From JBKJTP01 sp046590195 (GTDB lineage Bacteria > Bacteroidota > Ignavibacteria > Palsa-1295), in assembly GCA_046590195.1 (NCBI GenBank), contig JBKJTP010000173.1, forward strand, positions 1 through 8,779: a DNA stretch of 8,779 bases, written 5' to 3'. The translations under genes were made by a program, and so were the position numbers. Shown here piece after piece: positions 1 through 7,060 of this stretch; position 1 is the stretch's first letter, and every line of letters starts with the position of its first letter. The notes beneath the pieces are model-generated. The model did no database searches, was not told where the DNA came from, and was given only the letters and a program-made list of their open reading frames with translations.

Positions 1-858
1 CTCCGTATCTGGCTTGCTGCGAATAGCGGGATGCCGGTGATCGGATCGCTTCTGAACGAGAAGTGGGTCGCGTTCGCATTCAGTTGGTTTGCGATGATCT
101 TCGATCTCTCGATCGCATTCGTGCTTTGCTTCCGTAAGGCGCGACCTTATGGATATGCAGTGCTGCTCGTGTTCCACTTCCTCACAGCGCAGTTCTTCCA
201 GATCGGGATGTTTCCTTATATCATGTCGATCGCGACGCTGGGATTTTTCTCAGCAGAGTTTCACAAAAGAGTCCTCGACAAATTATCAGTATTGGGAAAA
301 CGTTTTATAGGTCCTATACGACCTATAAGTCTTATAGAACATATATCTTCTTCCAACAGAAGATATCTTCAATGGGGCATCGCGGCATTCTTCGCAGTTC
401 AGGCATTGCTGCCTTTCAGGTATGCCCTCTATCCAGGCAACTCCCTCTGGACCGAAGAGGCCTACCGCTGGAGCTGGAACATCATGCTGATCGAAAAGGC
501 TGGCCACATCGAGTTCACAGTGCTCGACAAGACTACAGGCGAGCAATGGATCGAACCAGTTCGCCATCACTTGACGAAGCAGCAAGAAAAGCAGATGTCG
601 ATGCAGCCGGATATGATCCTGCAATTCGCACATCATATCGAAGACATAATGAAGCAACGCGGACATAATGACGTTGCTGTCCATGCCGATAGCTACGTTG
701 CCTATAATGGCAAGCGTGGCCGCACACTGATCGACCCGACTGTCGATCTTACTGAACAGCACGATGGCTTCATGTCAAAAAGCTGGATCCTCCCATTCGA
801 CGAAGCGCCCCTGCTCAATACAGCCGCCAATCAAAACCCGATCAAGGCTGGCCTATAA
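1..858 (+). CDS. HTTM / vitamin K-dependent gamma-carboxylase-like membrane protein, 5' truncated
   Basis: The reading frame is open from the first base, so the ATG at 31 is internal; about 285 codons are present and an N-terminal membrane part is missing. Visible features are hydrophobic helices over residues 22-45 and 50-85 of the window frame, then a family signature: HF.TA.FFQIGMFP (near residue 58), LLPFRYALYPGN, WTEEAYRWSWNIMLIEK and QPDMILQFAH, followed by IDPTVDL. These are typical of bacterial homologues of vitamin K-dependent gamma-glutamyl carboxylase (HTTM superfamily). Whether such bacterial proteins carboxylate anything is unknown; they lie in the inner membrane. The stop codon abuts the ATG of the TonB receptor with no gap, which suggests translational coupling and a shared operon. 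Residues about 95-122 are an odd insert (9-nt repeats, five ATA codons in a gene that otherwise favours ATC). Family assignment is firm; the reaction and substrate are not known. Confidence 0.9.
   Translation, partial: LRIWLAANSGMPVIGSLLNEKWVAFAFSWFAMIFDLSIAFVLCFRKARPYGYAVLLVFHFLTAQFFQIGMFPYIMSIATLGFFSAEFHKRVLDKLSVLGKRFIGPIRPISLIEHISSSNRRYLQWGIAAFFAVQALLPFRYALYPGNSLWTEEAYRWSWNIMLIEKAGHIEFTVLDKTTGEQWIEPVRHHLTKQQEKQMSMQPDMILQFAHHIEDIMKQRGHNDVAVHADSYVAYNGKRGRTLIDPTVDLTEQHDGFMSKSWILPFDEAPLLNTAANQNPIKAGL
305..349 (+). repeat. Degenerate 9-nt tandem repeat inside the HTTM coding frame
   Basis: Five consecutive 9-mers can be read: TTATAGGTC, CTATACGAC, CTATAAGTC, TTATAGAAC and a decayed ATATATCTT (consensus YTATANGNC). 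Nine is a multiple of three, so the frame is kept, giving residue triplets of the form x-I-x (GPIRPISLIEHI). The insert sits between the membrane part and the soluble C-terminal part. The units use ATA for isoleucine while flanking codons use ATC. Similar TATAGG-type short repeats are, from memory, scattered in other bacterial genomes; this was not checked. Confidence 0.7.
343..366 (+). repeat. Perfect 9-bp inverted repeat next to the 9-mer array
   Basis: ATATCTTCT at 343-351 pairs with AGAAGATAT at 358-366 across a 6-nt spacer. The right arm overlaps a 12-nt perfect palindrome, GAAGATATCTTC (359-370). Both lie within the HTTM coding frame and directly adjoin the repeat array, so they may mark the right border of an inserted segment. 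Confidence 0.6.
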
Positions 859-3252
859 ATGAAACAGATCTTCGCCTATCTTGCCGTCCTCATTCTACTC
901 GTGTCGGTGTCCGATGCGAAGGACAGCAAGCGCCTGCCTGTTTCGGGTACTATCACATCTGATAAGGAGCACACGCCACTACCAGGCGCACGCATCGACA
1001 TCATGGATATGAAGTCGCGCACGGTTGCAGATTCGAATGGCAATTACTCGTTCACCAATGTGCCGGAGGGTTTGCATGTCGTTCGCGTCTCACTCGGAGG
1101 ATACGTCACTATCTTCGATAGTGTGGAAGTAACCGATTCGATGCGGCTCGATCTCGCGATGAAAGCCGAGAAGACAAAGGGCGATGATGTGACGATCACA
1201 GCGGACCGCTACAAAGGCACCAGCCGCGCGTTCATGCCGTCGGTGCAGGGCACAGCGATCTACGAAGGCAAGAAGAATGAAGTGATCATGATGTCGCACA
1301 TCGATGCGAACAAGGCAACGAACAACACGCGCCAGGTCTTCTCCAAGGTGCCGGGCATCAACGTGATCGAGAACGATGGCGGCGGCATTCAGCTTGGCGT
1401 AGCAGTGCGCGGTCTGAACCCTAACCGCATCACCGAATTCAATTCGCGTCAGAATGGCTACGACATCAGCGCGGATGCGCTCGGCTATCCTGAGTCGTAT
1501 TACACGCCACCGATGGAGGGCTTGCGCCGCATCGAGGTCGTGCGTGGTGCAGCAAGCTTGCAATACGGCAGTCAGTTTGGCGGCTTGCTGAATTTCGTCA
1601 TGCAGGATGGACCGAAGGACAAAGCGTATGAGTTTAACTCCGTGCAGACCGGCGGATCGAATGGCTTCTTCAATTCGTACAATAGCGTTGGCGGCACCGT
1701 TGGCGATCTGAATTACTTTGGCTTCTATCATCGCAAGCAAGGCGATGGCTGGCGTGCGAACACCGCGTATGGCATTAATACTGGCTACGCAAAGGTGAAG
1801 CTAGCCGCAAGTGAGGATCTCACGCTAGGCATCGAGATGACAAAGATGCATTACGATATGCAGCAGCCGGGTGGACTCACCGAAGAGCAGTTCAACATAG
1901 ACCCGCGTCAATCGAACCGCGATCGCAACTGGTTCAACGCCGACTGGAATCTGCCAGTGATCACGCTCGACTACAATTTCTCATCGACTTCGCGCTTCAA
2001 CTCACGCTTCTTCGCGCTCATCGCAGATCGTAGTTCTGTCGGCAATCTCACAGCACCGAACAAGTTCGACACAAAGCTTAACCGCGATCTCATCGTCGAT
2101 AACTATGAGAATTATGGCGTCGAGTCACGCTTCATCCAGACTTACGAAGCGTTCGGCAATTTCTCGACGGCGCTCGCAGGGATACGCTACTATCGCGGCA
2201 ACACTCAGCGTATGCAGGGCGACGGCACAAGCGGCAAGGACGCTGACTTCACTTTCCTCAATCCTGACGATCTCGAAGGCTCCGACTTCAGCTTCCCGAG
2301 CATCAATGCGGCTGTCTTCGCGGAGAACATCTTCCTCGTAACACCGGAGTTCTCCATTACCCCGGGCGTGCGATACGAGCTGATCCGCACTAATGCAAAA
2401 GGATACTACAAGTTTAACGGTCAACGGATCGACGAAGAGAAGCTTTCGGAGCGCACGTTCCCGCTCTTTGGCATTGGCATGGCTTATCACGTAACGCCGG
2501 ACGCGAACGTCTACGCTAATTTCTCGCAGGCGTATAGCGGTGTCAACTTCAACGACATGCGCGTCATCAACCCGAACTTCCGCGTTGACTCAAGTCTGAA
2601 CGATGTCACCGGCTACAACTTCGACTTCGGCTTCCGCGGCCGCTTGTTCGATCAAGTGTCATTCGATATCGGCGGATTCTATCTTCGCTACAATGACCGG
2701 ATCGGAGTCGTGAACAAGGCTGACGAGAACTTCAACGTGTACCGCTATCGCACGAATGTGTCCGATTCACGCTCGCTCGGAGTTGAATCATTCATTGAGG
2801 TCGATCTGATCTCGCTGCTCTCGCCGGAGACCGAAGCATCTCTCACGCTATTCAATAGCTTCGCTTATGTCGATGCGAAGTATGTGAACTCCGAGTTCAA
2901 GTCTGTGCTGAACAAGCGAGTAGAGTATGCACCGGAGATCATCACTCGCGCAGGACTGACGTATAAGGTTGGCGACTTTAGCATTACGGGACAAGCGTCT
3001 TATGTCGATGAGCAATTTACTGATGCAACGAACACACGCTACACAGTGAGTGCGATCAACGGTGTGATCCCAGCATACACAGTGATGGATCTCTCCGCCA
3101 ATTACCGCTACGATATGTTCGTCTTCACCGGTGGCATGAACAACGTGCTCGATGCATCGTACTATACTCGCCGAGCCGATGGCTATCCCGGCCCTGGCAT
3201 TCTCCCCGCCGATGGCCGTGCCTTCTATCTCAGCGCAGGAATAAAGTTATAA
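859..3252 (+). CDS. TonB-dependent outer-membrane receptor, FecA-like, with CarboxypepD-reg-like domain
   Basis: A 797-residue outer-membrane transporter, probably for a ferric chelate. Residues 1-20 form a signal peptide (K3, a hydrophobic core, cleavage plausible after SDA-20). Residues about 26-103 are a carboxypeptidase-regulatory-like beta domain (SGTITSDK, PLPGARI, DSNGNYSFTNVPEG), usual in Bacteroidota receptors. The plug follows at about 130-250, with SKVPGINV, VAVRGLNPNR and RRIEVVRGAASLQYGSQFGG. The rest is a beta-barrel ending in AFYLSAGIKL, with the NNVLDASYYTRRADGYPGPG segment seen in ferric-citrate/siderophore receptors. The length is normal. The ATG follows the HTTM stop immediately, with only a weak AAGG upstream. 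FTR1, fur and bfr nearby support an iron role, but the exact ligand cannot be read from the sequence. No clear TonB box was identified. Confidence 0.93.
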   Translation: MKQIFAYLAVLILLVSVSDAKDSKRLPVSGTITSDKEHTPLPGARIDIMDMKSRTVADSNGNYSFTNVPEGLHVVRVSLGGYVTIFDSVEVTDSMRLDLAMKAEKTKGDDVTITADRYKGTSRAFMPSVQGTAIYEGKKNEVIMMSHIDANKATNNTRQVFSKVPGINVIENDGGGIQLGVAVRGLNPNRITEFNSRQNGYDISADALGYPESYYTPPMEGLRRIEVVRGAASLQYGSQFGGLLNFVMQDGPKDKAYEFNSVQTGGSNGFFNSYNSVGGTVGDLNYFGFYHRKQGDGWRANTAYGINTGYAKVKLAASEDLTLGIEMTKMHYDMQQPGGLTEEQFNIDPRQSNRDRNWFNADWNLPVITLDYNFSSTSRFNSRFFALIADRSSVGNLTAPNKFDTKLNRDLIVDNYENYGVESRFIQTYEAFGNFSTALAGIRYYRGNTQRMQGDGTSGKDADFTFLNPDDLEGSDFSFPSINAAVFAENIFLVTPEFSITPGVRYELIRTNAKGYYKFNGQRIDEEKLSERTFPLFGIGMAYHVTPDANVYANFSQAYSGVNFNDMRVINPNFRVDSSLNDVTGYNFDFGFRGRLFDQVSFDIGGFYLRYNDRIGVVNKADENFNVYRYRTNVSDSRSLGVESFIEVDLISLLSPETEASLTLFNSFAYVDAKYVNSEFKSVLNKRVEYAPEIITRAGLTYKVGDFSITGQASYVDEQFTDATNTRYTVSAINGVIPAYTVMDLSANYRYDMFVFTGGMNNVLDASYYTRRADGYPGPGILPADGRAFYLSAGIKL

Positions 3253-3258
3253 TGTGGC

Positions 3259-3274
3259 GCTGGCTTTAGCCGGC
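3259..3274. repeat. Small GCTTTAGC-type hairpin after the TonB receptor
   Basis: Six nucleotides beyond the receptor stop, GCTGGC (3259-3264) pairs with GCCGGC (3269-3274), including one T-G wobble, around a TTTA loop. There is no T tract, so it is not a classic intrinsic terminator. The same GC-TTTA-GC core occurs at 7796-7809 and, in reverse complement, at 7074-7085. The rest of 3253-3343 holds no gene that I can support. Confidence 0.5.
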
Positions 3275-3343
3275 AAGCCTTGTGCTCTCGTCGTGGCTGC
3301 TCCTCGTTATGTAACTATTCAAATCTTGGGGGGTTGAGAAAGC

Positions 3344-3952
3344 ATGACGTTAACCAAGCTATTGCTCCTCCTTATTTGCACCCTATCACTTGCTTGTCGC
3401 TCATCTCGCACAACACAGCAACGGTCAAGCGATCGTCAAACGAAAGGTGTAAGCATTACCCACTTGGCATCGATGGATGAGGGTGTAGCTTTTCCGTGGA
3501 GTAATAGCTCATACTCGATATGGTTTGAGTTGTGGCCATCCATTCCAAAGTACAGAGAATCTTCATCGGTCCAGGGCATGAACAATCCGGAATATGAGCG
3601 GTGGGTGAGGGCTCATGAGATCGAGTACTTGAGTGCCCAAGTCCAACGTTTGGACGAAGCGAATTGGCATAATGCAGCCTCGGTGGAGGTTGATTATGCT
3701 TATGGTTCTGAGACTTCTGTATTCAATGAGGGAGACTTGCGCAGTAGAAGAAGTGCAGCTGACTTTCAATCGCTGCCGTCAGAGATGCGACTCGCCAACA
3801 GACAATACATCTTTCACTTCATCGATACCTTTTCCATAGAAGGTACTCGCATTCGTCTCAACTACTCGCTGCGCCGACCCGATGGTTCGAGAGCCATTGT
3901 AGATACCGTCATCAAGTACAGGTGGCACGAGTACGGATATGAACCCGACTAA
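3344..3952 (+). CDS. Small predicted lipoprotein of unknown function
   Basis: A 202-residue protein that I do not recognise. The N terminus has K5, a leucine-rich stretch (6-11) and SLAC at 15-18, a somewhat relaxed lipobox with C18 as the lipidated residue; S19 at +2 gives no clue to inner-membrane retention. The mature part is polar, mixed alpha/beta in look, with no recognisable catalytic motif; WFELWPSIPKY and a segment rich in alternating hydrophobics (YIFHFIDTFSIEGTRIRLNYSLRRPDG, spread over 155-181) suggest beta strands. The start is chosen for the secretion signal and for a G-rich stretch plus GAGAA just upstream. Codon use looks less biased than in the TonB receptor, in keeping with a lineage-specific or acquired gene. 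It sits between two palindromic elements and faces the PD40 gene tail to tail. Confidence 0.7.
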   Translation: MTLTKLLLLLICTLSLACRSSRTTQQRSSDRQTKGVSITHLASMDEGVAFPWSNSSYSIWFELWPSIPKYRESSSVQGMNNPEYERWVRAHEIEYLSAQVQRLDEANWHNAASVEVDYAYGSETSVFNEGDLRSRRSAADFQSLPSEMRLANRQYIFHFIDTFSIEGTRIRLNYSLRRPDGSRAIVDTVIKYRWHEYGYEPD

Positions 3953-3966
3953 AGAGATTGTCATCT

Positions 3967-4123
3967 CCGTAGGGCCACTTGGCAAAGTGGCCGAGAAGCG
4001 GAGAAGTAAGTGTGCGTCAACAGAAATGCCTTGCGTGAGACGAAGATTCGATCCACGCAAGGCATTCTGATGTAGGAAAGTGCTCGGCCCGCGACGCGGC
4101 CACTTTGACAAGTGGCCCTACGG
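3967..4123. repeat. 157-bp nested palindromic element between convergent genes
   Basis: The outer arms (3967-3993 and 4097-4123) are inverted copies of 27 nt with one mismatch. Each arm is itself a hairpin with stem GGCCACTT/AAGTGGCC (3973-3992 with loop GGCA; 4098-4117 with loop TGAC), and the one mismatch between arms falls in the loop. A perfect 13-bp inner inverted repeat (AATGCCTTGCGTG at 4025-4037 against 4054-4066) encloses a mini-palindrome CGAAGATTCG (4041-4050). All layers share a centre near 4045. The element starts 14 nt after the lipoprotein stop and ends 5 nt before the PD40 stop. It may act as a bidirectional terminator, although it lacks T tracts, or it may be a mobile palindromic repeat. 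Confidence 0.75.
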
Positions 4124-4128
4124 GAAGA

Positions 4129-5322
4129 TCAATGCTTCCAGTCTGCCACGAAGATATTCTTCTCGCCTGGTCTCTTGGCGCCGTAATCGGAGACGTAGAC
4201 GAACTTGCGGCCGTCGGGGCTGAACATCGGGTATTGCTCGCTCGCTGCGCTGTTCAGGCACATCACAGGATCGCCACCAGATAGCTTCAGTGCGAAGATC
4301 GCCATGTCCTTGCGAGTCGTGTCGTGCATGTTCGATGCGAAGATGACCGACTCTCCGTTCGGCGAGAAGTTCGGCTGTGCGTTCAACGCGCCATTCGCTG
4401 TTAGCTGGCGCATCTCGCTGCCATCCGAATTCATGAGATAGATCTCTGCCTGTACAAGATCGACGTTGCCATAAAGTAGATTCTTGCGATACGTGTTCAC
4501 CTCACCGCCGATCACGCGCGACGCTGAGAAGACGATCTTCGATCCATCCGGCGAGAAGCGTGCAAATCCTTCGAAGCCTTCGTTGTTCGTCAGTTGCTGG
4601 AGCTCGTTCTTGCCGAGATCGAGCAGGAAGAGATCGATATCGCCTGAGCGAGTCGAAGTGAAAACGATCTTCTTGTTATCCGGTGAGATGGACGCCATGC
4701 CGTCGTACACCTTCATGTCGTTCGTGACAGCCGAGAGCAGCTTGCCGGTGGTGTCGGCGACATAGAGATCGTGCAAGCCATTGATCTCGATCGGATTCGT
4801 CAGCGTAAGATCTGTCGGCGGCGGACATCCGCCATCAAGCATCGCATGCGTTGAGCCATAGACAATGCGCTCACCTTTCGGCGAGTAGTTTGCCCACAGC
4901 GCCTGGCCTCTGCCTGTCGAGATCCTGTGCGCATCTTTACCATCGATCGTCATCGAAAAGATCTGCGGACACGTGATCCCATCGAACGAGCGCGCTTCAA
5001 AAACGATACGCTGACCATCGGGCGAGAACGACGGCGCGCGGTTCTCACCTCCGAACGTGAGCTGATGGATGTTGCTCATGAAATCCTGACCTGCTTCTGC
5101 CTTGATCGCAAGCGCACCTGCGAATTGTGTAGCGAACGAGACATGCGAATTGTCTTCAGCCGGCTTATCATCAGTGCCGAACGCGACGCGTGGATTGCGG
5201 ATCGAGTAATTGGCAGGCGTGGCCTTCTTGGTAGAATCTTTCGGAGCTGTCTGTGCCGAGGCATCAGCGCCAAGGACACCGAGACTGACAAGAGATAGAA
5301 CTGCTAACGCGGAGAACTTCAT
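4129..5322 (-). CDS. Secreted TolB-like PD40 beta-propeller protein
   Basis: A 397-residue exported protein. An ATG farther upstream (5415) is possible but would place 31 unrelated residues before a clean signal peptide and would start inside a terminator-like hairpin, so the start at 5322 is preferred. The signal peptide covers residues 1-23 (MKF, hydrophobic core, ASA before Q24). Six PD40/WD40-like blade motifs follow: FSPDG 99, YSPKG 146, ISPDN 212, FSPDG 257, FSPNG 319 and FSPDG 367, most followed by IVF/FVY strands. The fold resembles the C-terminal propeller of TolB, but no TolB N-terminal domain or Pal/Tol neighbours are present, so it is not TolB itself. It is expected in the periplasm or attached to the cell surface, probably binding a protein or polymer. 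It lies downstream of the FTR1 gene in the same orientation, separated by a hairpin. Function unknown. Confidence 0.85.
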   Translation of the reverse strand: MKFSALAVLSLVSLGVLGADASAQTAPKDSTKKATPANYSIRNPRVAFGTDDKPAEDNSHVSFATQFAGALAIKAEAGQDFMSNIHQLTFGGENRAPSFSPDGQRIVFEARSFDGITCPQIFSMTIDGKDAHRISTGRGQALWANYSPKGERIVYGSTHAMLDGGCPPPTDLTLTNPIEINGLHDLYVADTTGKLLSAVTNDMKVYDGMASISPDNKKIVFTSTRSGDIDLFLLDLGKNELQQLTNNEGFEGFARFSPDGSKIVFSASRVIGGEVNTYRKNLLYGNVDLVQAEIYLMNSDGSEMRQLTANGALNAQPNFSPNGESVIFASNMHDTTRKDMAIFALKLSGGDPVMCLNSAASEQYPMFSPDGRKFVYVSDYGAKRPGEKNIFVADWKH

Positions 5323-5392
5323 AACATCAGACGGGAAAGGGAGAAACCATAAGCACGAAAACCAGAATCGGGGAGCACGGGTACTAAATGCA

Positions 5393-5416
5393 GATGGGAG
5401 CCGGAAGGCTCCCATC
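5393..5416 (-). terminator. Terminator-like hairpin downstream of the FTR1 gene
   Basis: A perfect 10-bp stem (GATGGGAGCC / GGCTCCCATC) with a 4-nt loop lies 37 nt beyond the FTR1 stop on the minus strand. The following transcript begins TGCATTTAG, so the T tract is weak. It is likely to end or attenuate the fur-FTR1 transcript before the PD40 gene. The region 5323-5453 holds no other feature that I can support. Confidence 0.5.
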
Positions 5417-5453
5417 GTTGAACACTCAGACTGCTAGTGGGGGAGCGCCAGAC

Positions 5454-6245
5454 TCAGGCCGCTTCCAGCGCTGCCTTTCGGCTCGCAAGCTTCCCGGTTG
5501 TGATCGTGTAGGCTGCAATGAACGTGAACATGATCAGCCCAGCATAGGCGAAGATCGGTAGTTCATGTGAGAGATAGTCGATAGTGCTGACCGTCGATGG
5601 ATTCGTAATAGGGAGGAGACCGATCTCCATCCCTTCGTGCAGAATGTCGACGACGATCTGAAGTACGAACAGCACCAGCACATACGCGGTCCACTGCAAG
5701 AATTGACCGACGTTGATCTTGACCAGGCCCTTCGTGAGCGAGAAGCCGATACCGATCGAAAGTCCGAGCCCGAGCATCACAGCGAGGATCAGCGACCAGC
5801 CGCCATCGACAGCAGCGAATGACATCAGCAGCAGCATCAGCTCGATGCCCTCACGTGCGACCATGAAGAAGACGAATGCGAACATACCGGCCTTTGCCGC
5901 GAAGGTGGCCTGACCCTTGAACGAATCGATCTTCGCGAATACACCCTGCTTGATCTGCTTGCCGGTCCGGTGCATCCAGAAGATCATTGAGGTAACGGTG
6001 ATGGCTGCGGCAGAATAGAGCGCTAGCTCCACTTGTGCGCTTGCACCGATAGCAAATTTGAAGAGGAAAAATCCGCCGATCACACAAAGAATGATCGCGG
6101 TCCAAACGCCTGACCACACCGGCTTGGTAAGCTCTTTCGCCTCGCGCTGACGCAATGCGATGAGGATCGTTGCTACGAGGAGCGATGCTTCGATGCCTTC
6201 GCGGAAGGCGATCACAAACTGACTAAAGAAGAGGTCGAACGACAT
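5454..6245 (-). CDS. FTR1 family iron permease (EfeU-like)
   Basis: A 263-residue inner-membrane permease of the FTR1/EfeU type, which moves iron into the cytoplasm. Two hallmark REGIE motifs are present (15-19 and 131-135), the acidic iron-binding signatures found in FTR1 transporters, and a related HEGME stretch lies at 203-207. Seven hydrophobic segments are visible (about 5-30, 47-68, 73-90, 121-142, 148-170, 184-200 and 230-250), matching the seven-helix family. The length is normal. It starts 31 nt after the fur stop on the same strand, so a fur-permease operon is likely. Well-studied FTR1 permeases work with a ferroxidase (yeast Fet3) or with EfeO/EfeB; no such partner is visible here. 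The TonB receptor could supply iron to the periplasm and this protein could carry it on, which is inference. Confidence 0.94.
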   Translation of the reverse strand: MSFDLFFSQFVIAFREGIEASLLVATILIALRQREAKELTKPVWSGVWTAIILCVIGGFFLFKFAIGASAQVELALYSAAAITVTSMIFWMHRTGKQIKQGVFAKIDSFKGQATFAAKAGMFAFVFFMVAREGIELMLLLMSFAAVDGGWSLILAVMLGLGLSIGIGFSLTKGLVKINVGQFLQWTAYVLVLFVLQIVVDILHEGMEIGLLPITNPSTVSTIDYLSHELPIFAYAGLIMFTFIAAYTITTGKLASRKAALEAA

Positions 6246-6276
6246 GCGCAGACAGGATTTAATGGAGGACTAACTA

Positions 6277-6843
6277 TCAACGTAACGGTTTCGCCTGGAT
6301 CACCTTCGGAGGGATCGCATGCGATTGTGGGGCGTGCTCCTTGCCGGGAGCGGTGTTGCCTGAGGCAACACACTCGGCACAGATACCGAATATCTGCAAC
6401 GAATGATACAACGGACTAAAACCATAGACCGCGGCTGCTTCTGACTGCACGCGCTCTACCTCGGAATTCTCAAACTCGATGATCTTGCCGCACTTCGTAC
6501 AGACCATGTGGTCGTGCGAGGGACGGCCGGTCGTCTTCTCATATTGCGCGTGTCCCTGCGAGAACCGATAGCGCGATACGAGGCCGCATTCATGCAGCAA
6601 ATTAAGCGTCTTATAGACCGTCGCGCGCGAGACCTTCGAGCCTTTCGACTTCAGATAGATGAAGAGGTTGTCGGCATCGAAATGGTCGTCCCATGCAAGC
6701 ACCGCCTCGAGCACCTCGAATCGCTCAGGCGTGATGCGGTACTGGCCATCCTGCAGGAATTTCCTGAACCGCTCAGTCGGGTTCTGGGGCGCCTGAGGCG
6801 ATGCCTCGTGGCTGGAATGTAATGCAGGTGCGGCGGCTCCCAT
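6277..6843 (-). CDS. fur: Fur family ferric uptake regulator
   Basis: A Fur-type transcription repressor of 188 residues with the ATG start at 6843; a TTG one codon earlier is also possible. Numbering from that TTG: the first ~22 residues are a non-conserved, Ala/Pro-rich extension; the winged helix covers about 27-95 with HFDADNLFIYL (55-65) and the recognition-helix segment SRATVYKTLNLL (73-84). The dimerisation domain has HDHMVCTKCGKIIEF (111-125) and a second CxxC at 156-159, giving a four-Cys structural zinc site (C116, C119, C156, C159). Regulatory metal ligands by family alignment are H55, E103, H111, H113 and E124; glutamate rather than aspartate at 124 favours Fur over PerR. The tail after 160 is a non-conserved basic extension. 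It lies upstream of the FTR1 gene and divergent to bfr. Palindromes just upstream suggest autoregulation. Confidence 0.94.
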   Translation of the reverse strand: MGAAAPALHSSHEASPQAPQNPTERFRKFLQDGQYRITPERFEVLEAVLAWDDHFDADNLFIYLKSKGSKVSRATVYKTLNLLHECGLVSRYRFSQGHAQYEKTTGRPSHDHMVCTKCGKIIEFENSEVERVQSEAAAVYGFSPLYHSLQIFGICAECVASGNTAPGKEHAPQSHAIPPKVIQAKPLR

Positions 6844-6865
6844 CAAATAGGTGGTCTGCTAAGCT

Positions 6866-6886
6866 TATTAAGACTGAATCTTAATA
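6866..6886. promoter_or_regulatory. Candidate Fur-type operator 1, next to the fur start
   Basis: TATTAAGA (6866-6873) and TCTTAATA (6879-6886) form a perfect 8-bp inverted repeat around CTGAA, 21 bp overall, similar in length to a Fur box. It lies 22 nt upstream of the fur ATG, where a bound repressor would block transcription. The bases differ from the classic GATAAT-based Fur box, so the binding protein is inferred. Confidence 0.5.
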
Positions 6887-6941
6887 CATTTCTGGCTATT
6901 TATTGATTCCTTAATTGACCAGCATAGCTTGAATATTGCGC

Positions 6942-6955
6942 GTCTTAATTAAGAC
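6942..6955. promoter_or_regulatory. Candidate Fur-type operator 2
   Basis: GTCTTAATTAAGAC is a perfect 14-nt palindrome built from the same TCTTAAT and ATTAAGA half sites as the fur-proximal palindrome, here overlapping instead of spaced by 5 nt. It lies about 100 bp upstream of fur and overlaps the weak -35 candidate. Confidence 0.45.
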
Positions 6956-7060
6956 CGCGTATTCATATCCGAATTCGATTGGTTGGTTAGTGGGATTTGA
7001 GCCGTAAATTTGATGAAGTTAGGTGAGTGGGGAAGCGACGACAGGATTGTGCTCGGCGCG

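Noticed and set aside
286..762. Minus-strand frame ending in YKTYRSYRTYKT-like repeats.
   Set aside because: The frame is antisense to conserved HTTM motifs; the periodic tail is just the 9-nt repeat read on the other strand.
1090..1740. Long minus-strand open frame of 216 codons inside the TonB receptor.
   Set aside because: It is antisense to a strongly conserved plug domain and is explained by codon bias; it matches no known family.
3280..3480. Short open frame overlapping the start of the lipoprotein gene.
   Set aside because: No export signal, motif or start context; the overlapping frame has a clear lipoprotein signal.
3967..4123. CRISPR-like or insertion-sequence interpretation of the palindrome.
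   Set aside because: There are no evenly spaced direct repeats and no transposase; the structure is a single nested inverted repeat.
5323..5415. 31-residue N-terminal extension of the PD40 protein from an ATG at 5415.
   Set aside because: It would start inside a terminator-like hairpin and precede a standard signal peptide; the start at 5322 gives a proper export signal.
6277..6843. PerR rather than Fur.
   Set aside because: Glutamate occupies the position (E124) where PerR has the aspartate that underlies peroxide sensing, and the neighbours are iron genes.
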